A DNA stretch of 10,168 nucleotides. Source: Goniomonas avonlea (Eukaryota > Cryptophyceae > Goniomonadida > Goniomonadaceae). Positions 1 to 9,600 of the stretch are shown here, in pieces. The position numbers were made by a program, and so were the translations under genes. Under the pieces are notes generated by a model that searched no databases, was not told the DNA's origin, and saw only the letters and a program-made list of their open reading frames with translations. Every line of letters starts with the position of its first letter. Positions within the stretch are counted from its first letter, which is position 1. The stretch lies in NCBI GenBank assembly GCA_003573635.1, contig QUTJ01031166.1, positions 1 to 10,168 of the forward strand, in the 5' to 3' direction.

Positions 1-849
1 GCGGGAAGGTCTCTCATTGGGCTCATCGGTCTAGCAGCATCTAGTCCAAGAGGGCGGAGAGAGAAAGAGTTTCAGGCTACCAAGGAGCTGCTGCGGCCAC
101 AGTCCTGTAGATGTGCCTTGTTGACGAGAAGAGAGGTTTCCGCGGAAAGCTCAGAATGAAATCAAAGCTAAGATCTCAGGGACCGTCACCACAGACTACG
201 TTCAAGGACCATTTTATCGACTTTTTGTCGACTCATTGATCTAAATATAAACAGCGTTAATTCAGGCTAGTGCCACCAAGTAATAAAGATCAGTATCCAG
301 AATGCACTGGCATGGCATAAAAAGCACAGCGCTGAGCTTTCCGTTGCCGCATGTCCAACAGGCAACGTCTGCTGGCACAGACACAACACGTCTAAAAACG
401 GGCGGGGACGCGACCACAATGCCTTCAAAAGGTGTGAGAGAGCACTGAACTCTGTGCACCGACCACTGATGCAAGGAAGTGAGAGGGAGAGGGGGGGGAG
501 AGACCGAGAAAGGGAGTGGGTGGGGAGAGGAGGAGGAGGAGGATGCATCTTACATCTTCCAGATCAGATTCGAGTGTCTACAACCGACGTCGCGACCAGT
601 CTGGGTCTGTCTGCGTCTGCGTCTACGTGGCGGGGAATACCATTGGTATCTTAATGATGGCAACGAGTGGCTTATGGGTGGTGCAATGACCTGTGCGAGA
701 TTGCTGCTGTGGAGTTGTGCACTGCATGAGATGCTGCGTCCAAGGTGATGGAGCGACGAGGCAACACATCGTGCATATCGCCGAGTGTTGTGTGAGGAAC
801 CCTGGGGACGCAGCGGAAAGAGTGCACCGCGCTGGACACGGATGTGGAA
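1..849. other. region without a supported gene; 3' flank of the hydrolase
   Basis: No reading frame here resembles a known protein. The part next to 850 is presumably the 3' UTR of the minus-strand hydrolase, though I find no clear AATAAA on that strand. On the plus strand a frame is open from the window edge to a TGA at 157-159, with AATAAA at 282-287; this could be the end of an upstream plus-strand gene, but its 52 codons have no recognisable motif. The stretch also contains the purine tract described separately and a short TCTGCG hexamer repeat near 607-624. Confidence 0.5.
481..543 (+). repeat. purine-rich (GA/GGA) low-complexity tract
   Basis: Of 63 bases, 59 are purines on the plus strand. 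The tract includes a run of eight G, three further G-runs, and a GGA triplet repeat at the right end. The minus strand, which is the hydrolase sense strand, is correspondingly pyrimidine-rich. Such tracts can form triplex or quadruplex structures; nothing here shows that it does. Confidence 0.85.
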
Positions 850-2072
850 TCAAGCCTGCACCGTCTGGAAGCAACCGCCACGATCTCCGCAACCACATGC
901 CGCAAGGCGATCGAACGAGTCCGTGACTGCACGGAGCAGGTCCGACTGATGCCGCACGAACGACGTGACGTGGCCAGCAGGGAGCCACCTGAGTTCGGCG
1001 CCTGGAGAGAGTGCCGCGACTTTGTTTACAGATGCTGGCGAAATGTACCTGTTGCGTGAACGGTTTCAGCCAAGGTTCACGAGGGCAAGGTCATACCCGT
1101 CGTAGGCGCCAGCGACAATGACACTGGCCCGGGGACACCGAAGGCGAGGGAGGTGTTCTAACATCATCTTGTCCAGGGTGGCTCGAAGTTTTTCCTTCAC
1201 TGGGAAGTGTGTGGGTACATTGGTGTGGACTGGGCAGACTAACCCGTTTGAATGTCCGCGTCCTCTGGGGTCGATTTGTCATGGAGGGCATCCCAGCTAA
1301 CTCCAAGGGACAGAACGCCGTCAACAAATACTGCCGAAGCGGAGTGCGCAGGCAGAAACAACACGGATGCAACCGGGAACGGGGTCGCAGCAGCCACCCC
1401 TGCAGCGAAGCTCGCACCTTTGGACATACCGACCACTCCAACTCGAGGGCTGCCCTGCTCTCGCAACCAGATACAGAGACTCGCTCCCTCAGCAACAACT
1501 GCTGTTGTCTGAAGTAGCATATCTGACACTTGCCGCATTCGATGAGCCTCTTGTCCAGCTGGTCGGCGGCTTCCGTACAGCGGACTCTCCAAAATAAGCG
1601 TTCCGATGCCATCCTTGACTAGACTGAGAGCAAGTTTTCTCCGTGTTTGATAGCCTTGTTCGCCAGTGGCTGCCAACCAGACAACGGTCGGAGAGGAGAG
1701 TGGCGGCTTCCCAGGAGGTGAAATGGCAAGAAACGCAGCCTGCTGGCTTTCGAGAGGAAGGGCCTCCGCACATGGGCTTCGAAAACGTCCTTCACGCTCC
1801 AGGTGCGAACCACGATCTTCCCACTCTCCGTTCCAAGTGATCGCAAGGTTATCAACTGCAGACGGCATCTTTGCGTCAAAAACGGGACCCCATCCATCAA
1901 CAAAAAACCGAGAGGACGGCTTCCTATAAGTGAGCTTGACGGCGGCCCAGTCAACGAACGAAGGACCAACAGCGCACGAGGCCACGGCTTTGGCTGTTAT
2001 TCCTGCAACAACTACAGTTGTGGCAATCGCTACTGACGCCCGAACTGGCAGAGAACTCAAGGAGCCGATCAT
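850..2072 (-). CDS. ABHD18: ABHD18-like alpha/beta hydrolase (DUF2048 family), 3 exons, complete
   Basis: Predicted serine hydrolase of the alpha/beta fold, 376 residues from three exons: 2072-1244, 1199-1097 and 1048-850 (stop TGA 852-850). The introns are 44 nt (donor GTTAGT) and 48 nt (donor GTATGA), both ending in CAG; the joins restore the frame. Visible signatures are the N-terminal FFVDGWGP, the strand-and-loop ILESPLYGSRRP, the nucleophile elbow GMSKG (Ser217), the acid in AYDGYI (Asp310) and the histidine in LPAGHV (His337). Order and spacing match the ABHD18/DUF2048 family as I know it, whose human member is of similar length. The frame continues upstream to a GTG near 2147, but that is not a eukaryotic start; the first in-frame ATG is at 2072. 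Residues 9-37 are hydrophobic with scattered basic residues, suggesting a signal anchor or organelle-targeting segment (inference). I recall human ABHD18 being linked to mitochondrial cardiolipin deacylation but cannot check it. The substrate here is unknown. Confidence 0.86.
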
Positions 2073-2214
2073 CAAGACAGTGGTCCGACACAGCGAGCCT
2101 CGCTTTTCGCTATCAATCAAGTAACGAGCATGGAACAACTCACACACCCAAAAAGGAAATTATTTCAAAGGGATTCAAAAAAGTTTCTGCTGGAAAAACA
2201 AAAAACTCGTCGAC
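2073..2214. promoter_or_regulatory. shared intergenic region between divergent genes, likely bidirectional promoter
   Basis: Only 142 bp separate the two start codons, and this must hold both 5' UTRs and both core promoters. The half next to TOP2 (about 2148-2210) is strikingly A-rich on the plus strand, unlike the GC-rich flanks. I see no convincing TATA box. An upstream ATG at 2130 is out of frame with TOP2 and may lie in its 5' UTR. Confidence 0.6.
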
Positions 2215-3672
2215 ATGGCGCTGGCGCTCAAGAACAGCAAGGTAGGGAAGGTGAGCAAGAAGATGGCGTCGAAGGCAATGGATCTTGACGACGAAAATAT
2301 GGACCCGAACATTGAGCGCCCGGTCGAGGAGAAGTACACCAAGTTGACTCAGCTGGAACACATTCTGCTGCGCCCTGACAGCTACATTGGCTCGATCGAG
2401 CGGATGACAGCTCCCCTCTGGGTGTTTGATGCCGGAGTTGGCATGAAACAGCGCAATGTGGAGTTTGTCCCCGGTCTGTACAAGATTTTCGACGAGATCC
2501 TCGTGAACGCGGCCGACAACAAGCAGCGGGACAAGTCCATGAACATCATGAAGGTGACTATCGACCCTGAAACCAACACAATTTCCGTGTTGAACAACGG
2601 CCAGGTTTGTCCACGGTGTGGAATAGACAATCTTTTGGCTGACTGGATTCGCAGGGCATCCCCATTGACATCCACGCAGAAGAGCAGATTTACATTCCCG
2701 AGCTGATTTTCGGGCACTTGCTGACAAGTAGCAACTACGACGACAGCAAGAAGAAGGTCGGTTTTCAAAGAGATTATTACGTTCGTTGATAATTGGTTCA
2801 GGTCACTGGTGGTCGTAACGGATACGGTGCCAAGCTGACCAACATTTTCTCCACCGAATTCACCGTCGAGACGGCGGATGGCTCGCGAAGCGGCAAGAAG
2901 TACAAGCAGGTTTTCTCCAACAACATGCTTGAAAAATCCGAGCCGAAGATTGGAGTTTCGAAGGAGAACTGGACTCGCATCACGTTCAAGCCCGACCTTG
3001 CTCGATTTGGCATGACCGACCTCGATGCGGACATCGTCGCTTTGATGACCAAGCGCGTGTACGACATTGCTGGTTGCTGCCCGGGCGTCAAGGTATAAAC
3101 ATACCATCAGTATTTTTGATTTAACTTCTTGCTTCTAGGTCTACCTCAACGAAGAGCGCTTGTCGGTCAAATGCTTTCAGGACTACTGCAATCTCTACCT
3201 GAGCTCCGCCTCCGCTGCTGGAGGTGCAGAGGTCACCAGCGTGTTTGAGAAGGTCAACGACCGTTGGGAAATTTGCGTAGCCGTCAGCGAGGGAAGCTTC
3301 CAGCAGGTTTGTTGTTTGATTCGTGGTTCGCGTGTGCCGACACTCTCCATCAGGTCAGCTTCGTCAACAGCATCGCCACAGTTCGTGGTGGAACTCACGT
3401 CGCGCACGTTGCGGACCAGGTTTGAGTCGATTCGTGGTTATAACGTTATTCACCGTTGTCTTTGCAGCTCACCACGAAGTTGATTGCGCATATTGGGAAG
3501 AAGGCCAAGGGTGTCGCCGTCAAGCCCCAGCAAGTCAAGCACCAGCTCTGGGTCTTTGTGAACTCTCTCATCGAGAACCCCGCCTTCGACTCTCAGACCA
3601 AGGAGACGTTGAACACTCGTCCCGCTTCGTTTGGTTCCAAGTGCGAGATCACCGACGAGTTCTTCAAGAAAG
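2215..3672 (+). other. TOP2: TOP2 exons 1-6: GHKL ATPase and transducer domains
   Basis: This block encodes residues 1 to about 408, the N-gate. A short charged leader is followed by LRPDSYIGS, the GHKL motif [11 protein letters not shown] with the catalytic Glu94 and Mg-binding Asn98, the NNGQGIPI loop split by intron 1, TSSNYDD, and the glycine-rich ATP lid [10 protein letters not shown]. The transducer ends with the QTK loop (382-384), whose lysine contacts the ATP gamma-phosphate in studied homologues. A Leu stands where many homologues have Trp just before NNG. Introns 1-5 are 45-50 nt and all phase 0; intron 6 (65 nt) is phase 1 and splits Val408. Confidence 0.93.
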
Positions 3673-6600
3673 GTGAATTGTTTGCGCCACGCGCAGTCGG
3701 TTCGCAGCATGTTCTGACTGCCCTACCCACCCACCAGTCCTCAAGAAGACACCCATTGTCGACAACATTCTGGATTCAGCGCGTTCCAAGCAAACCAAGG
3801 AGTTGGCCAAGACTGATGGAAAGAAGAAGGGCCGCATCACCGGCATCCCGAAGCTCGAGGATGCCAACGAGGCAGGCACTAAGAACGGCCACAAGTGCAC
3901 GCTGATTCTGACTGAGGGTGATTCCGCGAAGGTTCGTCACTTGTTTTGTTTGATTGGTTGCCAGATAATCTACCTCGTGGCGCACCTGATCCCCTAACTT
4001 CTCCACCCGGCCGCGCTCTCTTCCATCAAGCTACGACCTGGTCCAATATGTGCTAACATCTTGTCCAGGCCCTTGCCGTGAGCGGTCTGAGCGTGGTCGG
4101 TCGCGACCACTACGGTGTGTTCCCACTGCGCGGAAAGCTGATCAATCCCCGCGAGGCAAACCACGAGCAAATTATGAAGAACGAGGAGATCAAGGCGATC
4201 AAGACCATTCTCGGACTGCAGCAGGGACAAAAATACACTGACGTGTCCTCTCTGCGTTACGGCCACGTGATGATCATGACTGATCAGGTGCAATATGACA
4301 AATGTTGAACGGCGAAGACGTTGCTCACACCCTACAGGATCCCGATGGTTCTCACATCAAGGGTCTCTTGATCAACTTCTTCCACCATTACTGGCCTGGG
4401 CTTTTGCAAGTGCCAGGCTTCCTGGTCGAGTTTGTGACCCCCATTGTCAAGGCGCGCAAGGGCAAGGACGAGAACACTTTCTTTACGCTGCAAGAGTACA
4501 ACAACTGGAAGGAAGCGGCCAATGGAGCCAAGGGCTACACCATCAAGTACTACAAGGTCTGGCTCACCCTTGTATCTGTCGCGGTCAGCATGATTTGCTG
4601 AGCCCTGCTTCTGTTTAAGCTACCGGTTACATCAACTGCAAAATGATCGGTTAGATAGCTCTTTTGCACTTGAACCGATGTTGAAGAACTATGTCGTGGA
4701 TGCACCACTTGACTGAAAACGCAGCCCATCCTGATCAACAGAGTTGCGATTGTAGAAGGGGGTGTCAACTTGCGGACCTCTCACTGACTGCGCAACAGGG
4801 GTTGGGTACCAGCTCCTCAATTGAGGCCAAGCAGTATTTCTCGGACCTCGGCCTGCATCAGCTTGATTTCGACTGGACCGGTCCTGAGGACGGTGAGCTT
4901 ATCGACATGGCGTTCAGCAAGAAGAGGGCTGAGGACCGCAAGACGTGGTTGACTGCCTACGACGAGGACTGCTTTGTGGACCACACTGAAGAGTCCATCA
5001 CCTACAACGATTTCATCAACAAGGAGCTCATTCATTTCTCCATGCTCGACCTGAAGCGCTCCATTCCGTCGATGGTGGACGGTTTCAAGCCCGGTCAGCG
5101 CAAGATCTTGTTCAGTTGCTTCAAGCGAAAGTTGAAGAACGAGATCAAGGTTGCGCAGCTCTCCGGTTACGTTGCTGAGCATTCCGCCTACCACCACGGC
5201 GAGATGTCGCTTGCCTCCACCATCGTTGGCATGGCTCAGACCTTCGTAAGTTCACTTCGCTCCTTTCAATCTTGGCTCTTTGTACATTGCCTTCGCCTCC
5301 TTTTTTGGTGTTCAAGGATCTGGCTTGGCACTCCCCTAGGAGGTCCCCTGTGACGTACAATCAACCACGGCTACTGCCTTCTGTTGACGGGGATGCGATC
5401 ATTTTGACTTAATTGACACGCTGGCACGCAGCTGGGCAGCAGCAACAACGTGAACTTGCTGTATCCCAGTGGGCAGTTTGGTACTCGTCACAACGGTGGC
5501 AAGGACGCTGCCAGCACGCGTTACATCTTCACCAAGGTGCGTCCTGCTTGCACCACCTTCCCTTGCCACTTTGCTTCCAACCTAGCGGCTGCATATGGTT
5601 CACCGGCATGGTCCCGTTTCGTTGTAATTCTGATGTTACGAACGTCGTCATGAGTGTTGTTGGTCGTGACGGCAACTATCTGTAGCGAAATCTCAACTCA
5701 ACCAGCCCATCTCACCTGGCACCCCAACAGCTGTGCCCCATCACCCGCTTCCTGTTCCACGAGCACGACGACAAGCTGCTCAACTACCTCGACGACGACG
5801 GTCAGCGTATCGAGCCGTCGTGGTACATGCCGATCCTCCCCATGTCTCTTGTCAACGGCGCTGACGGCATTGGCACCGGCTGGTGAGTGGTGTGGGTCAA
5901 AACTGGGACATGTGTTTGAGGGTTGGTCCTGCAGAGGTGGATTTGATGCAGTTACATAAGCACGCTAGTGCACGGCGATTGGCGAAGGATCGTGGCTTAG
6001 AATACCCCCAGTGAAAAGGTCGTTCAGTCACGCGTACGACCGAGCCAGACATGATAAGTTATCGGCCTTCTCTGGAAGTCTGAAACCAATTTGGAGGTGG
6101 CTTAACGGCAACTGCACAGGAGCACAGCGGTGCCGACCTACAACCCGCGTGAGATCATCGACAACATTCGTCGCCTGATGAACGGCGAGCCCCAGGTTCC
6201 TCTCACCCCTTGGTTCCGCGGTTTCACGGTGCGTCCTGTCTCTTTCGTATGCATTTTGTATGAGTGTTCTTGAAGGTTCCGCTCCTTGGAATCTGTAGTC
6301 TGCCTTGAGTCGCAGGCGTGACGGCATATGACTCACACCATTCGCAGGGCACTATTGAGCGCAACGGCGCAAAGGGATTCACTTGCACTGGCGTCATCAC
6401 CAAGCGAAACGAGACCACCCTGGACATTACCGAGTTGTGAGTCTCATGACATGTCTTTCTCTCTGCGCGACCGGCGTGCCACTTTCGTGCATTGCATCCT
6501 CCTTCTCCTGCTTCTCTCGCGCCCTCCCCTTTCCCCCACCTCCAAATGGTCAGTCTGTGCTCACGAAACATGCAGGCCGCCTCGTACGTGGACCCAGTGC

Positions 6601-9600
6601 TACAAGGAGTCCGTGCTCGAGCCTATGATGGACGATGGGCCCAAAGTCGGGACTATCAAGGTGACGCTTCTGACCGTGTCACCAACTCGGCTCCCAATCA
6701 GTCTATGTGTGACAGCACTCGAAATTGATGCAAACCCTTGTCTGAAGCACAGACGAATAGTAAAGACAGATGCTTGTGTCAAACAACTCTTGACTCTCGC
6801 GGCCACAGGGTTACAAGGAGTACCACACGGACACCTCCGTGCACTTCGAGATCACTCTGACACCTGCGCAAATGGCTGAGGCGGTGCGTATCATCTTTTC
6901 CCCAGCCATGCTGATGCTGTCCAGTTGGCGTGACATGCCCATCGATTGCACCACCACCGAAGTTGGTGATGGTTGTTTTAACTGCTTTGGGGCAGGAGGC
7001 TCAGGGTCTCCTGAAGAAGTTCAAGCTCGTCAAGCCGCTTTCAACCGAGAACATGAACCTCTTCGATGCTCAGGGGTGCGTTGTATTTTAGAACGAGGCA
7101 TCCACACACACGGATTCCAGATCATGCCTGTTGCCAACACCATCGCCGCCACATCCATTCTGGAAGGCAGCACCCATCTGGCACTTTGTGTGCATGAACT
7201 CGGAGACACTCATGCATGCGCCGATCACATCCAACTCAGACCGCAAGTGCAGCACTTATACGTGCACTAGTCACACATGCACGCACCCAACCCGTTGCTC
7301 ATACCGCGCAACCGCAGTCGCATCACCAAGTACGCTCACGCGGAGGCCGTCCTCGAGGAGTTCTTCCCGCTTCGCCTCGACATGTATGAGAAGCGTAAGC
7401 AGAACATCGTCGAGCAGCTGCAGCACGAGCTGCTTGTGCTCGCAAACCGTTCTCGCTTCATCAAGGCTGTGATTTCTGGAGAGCTGGTACGCCACGCCCT
7501 CGAGCTGTAGACTTCGTTGCTGGCGCAGCTCGTTGATACTTGTTGGTCCAAGCTGACTGTTGCGCATATCCTTATCCCGATGATAAATCGCTTCCTTCCT
7601 GATCCGGTAGCCCTCGGTGGCTCTTATTACCACGGTCCCTTCCTAATTGTCGTGACAGGTGGTGAACAACCGCAAGAAGAAGGACCTTGTTGAGGAGCTC
7701 TCGCGCCAGGGCTACGCTGCCATCAAGAACGTCCGCAGGCCCCCAGGCCACTCTGCGGATGCTGAGGGCGAGGCGGCCGACGCTGCAGAGGCCGAGGCTC
7801 AGGGAGCGGACGCCAGCGTGAGTTGACTTGAGTGTGATGTACTCTGTGTGGCCCTGAGTGTGAATTTCGTCGGTGTGGGCTGGCTGTGGCTGTGGCTGTG
7901 TGTGGCTGTGTGGCCTCCTGCGTGTTTTTGCAGGCTGTCAGTGTGAGTGCTGATGTGGCTCCTACCCCAAGGATGAGTGCTGCGTCTGCGTATGTGCGTG
8001 AGAGACTGAAGATGTCACGCGTTTTGACCGATTTTACAGAAGACGGGGTACGACTACCTCCTGGGCATGGCTTTGTGGAGCCTCACTGCCGAGAAGGTCG
8101 AGGACCTGCTGCGAGACTGCGAGAACAAGGCGGGCGAGCTCGAGGTCTTGATGACCAAGACTCCCATTGACCTTTGGAACGCCGACCTCGACGACCTTCT
8201 CGCCGCTATCGACGACCATGAGGCTATGCTTGAGAACGACAACAAGCCGATCAAGGCCAAGGCCAAGGCCAAGGTGTGTCATTGGGGGAGGGGTCCTGCG
8301 TGAGAAACTGGAACCTATTTCCGGGTTGGGAGCAGGGTGAGCTGACCCGGACGTTCCGGCTATCGCTTGCTCCTGCGTGACCTGCGTCATCCAACACGAA
8401 CACCTACACACGCACACGCTATCCCCGGTCGTTCAACCGGGCCTAAAACCACACAACATCTACACACGCCCACATACTCACACTGGCATCTTAGGGCAAG
8501 AAGCCCGCCAACAAGAAGACTCGCCGCTCCTTCGGTGGCGCCGACAGCGACGACGACGACGACGATTTCGACGACTTCAGCAGCGAGGACGAGTACGTCC
8601 CGAAAGCCAAGAAGCGCGCAGCGCCCGCAGCCAAGCCTGCTGCGGCGTCGGGAGGCGTGAAGCGTGCTGCTGCCGTGCCGGCGGCGACCACAGATAACAA
8701 GAAGCAGGCGGTAGGCGCTGCGGCTCCCAAGAGGAAGCTGGGAGCTGTGGCTGGTGCTGCGGCTGCGACGGTGGCTGCTCCTGAGCCTGCGGCTGCGGCT
8801 GCTGTGGAGGAGGACGAAGGGGAGCTGACGCTGATGCAGCGCCTTGCGCGCCGCGCATGTACGTCTGCCAATGATCCAGTCGTTTCTGCGCCTGCGATAC
8901 AATAATACCACACAAGCAATCACATAGCACATCTTGACGCACGCGCGCCAGCATTACTCCCAGACCCCATTGCCACATATCAACGAATGGAGTCCGAAAT
9001 CACCGGACGTAACCCCTGCACTATGCATCACGGACCGGACAAACAGCCACTAACCCTCCCTGCAGCTGGTGGTGGCTCGACGCTCCCCGAGCCAGCTCTC
9101 GCGAAAGCAAAGCCTGCTGCGGCCAAGGCGGCGCCCGCGCGCAAGAAGAAAGCCGTTGTCTCGGACGATGAGGACTCCGCCAGCGACTTCAACATGGACA
9201 GCGACAGCGAGGAGGAGTTTGTCCCGAAGCCCAAGGCGCGCGCCGCGGCCAAGCCAAAGGGCAAACGAGCCGCTCTCGACTCGGACGAGGATGACATGAG
9301 CGAGGAGGAGTTTGTCCCGAAGCCCAAGGCGCGCGCCGCGGCCAAGCCAAAGGGCAAACGAGCCGCTCTCGACTCGGACGAGGATGACATGAGCGAGGAG
9401 GAGTTTGTCCCCAAGCCCAAGGCGCGCGCCCCCGCCGCCAAGGCCAAACCAGCGGCAAAGGCCAAGCCTGTAGCGGTGAGCGACGAAGACGATGACGTGC
9501 CGGCGCCGGTGGCTGCCAAGCCCAAGGCCGCGCCCCGCGCCGCGGCCAAGAAGCCAGTCGTTGTGGAGGACAGCGACAGCGAGGTCGACTTGATGCTCAG

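Larger units (their letters stand above)
4799..8273 (+). other. TOP2: TOP2 exons 10-20: DNA breakage-reunion core
   Basis: Encodes residues 619 to 1186. It starts with [16 protein letters not shown], continues through the winged-helix region with [10 protein letters not shown] and [12 protein letters not shown], and carries the catalytic pair Arg797-Tyr798; Tyr798 should form the 5'-phosphotyrosine link with [13 protein letters not shown] (exon 12) and [13 protein letters not shown] (exons 14-15) belong to the tower. Exons 17-20 supply the long coiled-coil arms and C-gate, ending near [13 protein letters not shown]. Residues 1079-1108, before that motif, form an Ala/Glu/Asp-rich linker. Introns here are 112-242 nt, and phases 0, 1 and 2 all occur. 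Confidence 0.92.

Noticed and set aside
1-159. Plus-strand open frame from the window edge to TGA
   Set aside because: 52 codons with no recognisable motif or compositional signature. It could be the end of an upstream gene but cannot be supported.
217-231. TCGAC-TTTTT-GTCGA inverted repeat resembling a small hairpin
   Set aside because: The stem is only 5 bp with a T-only loop, and there is no U-run or gene end to make it a meaningful terminator.
2072-2147. Upstream extension of the hydrolase to 2147
   Set aside because: The codon at 2145-2147 is GTG, not ATG on the minus strand. The first ATG in this frame is at 2072, directly before the hydrophobic N-terminal segment.
2140-3107. Long minus-strand reading frames (195 and 241 codons) opposite the TOP2 ATPase exons
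   Set aside because: They lie antisense to exons with clear topoisomerase homology and run through the plus-strand introns. They show no recognisable domain and are explained by codon bias of the real gene.
4646-4679. ATCGGTT/AACCGAT inverted repeat in intron 9
   Set aside because: A 7-bp stem with a loop of about 20 nt is expected by chance at this scale and does not sit at a splice site.
4691-4798. ATG in intron 9 that is in frame with TOP2 exon 10
   Set aside because: Exon 9 ends exactly at the conserved IKYYK and exon 10 starts at GLGTS, so this segment is intronic. The opening is short enough to arise by chance.
9028-9549. Minus-strand Ala/Ser/Gly-rich frame of 173 codons
   Set aside because: It is the complement of the low-complexity Ala/Lys/Glu tail. 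The repeated units simply mirror the 93-bp repeat on the other strand.
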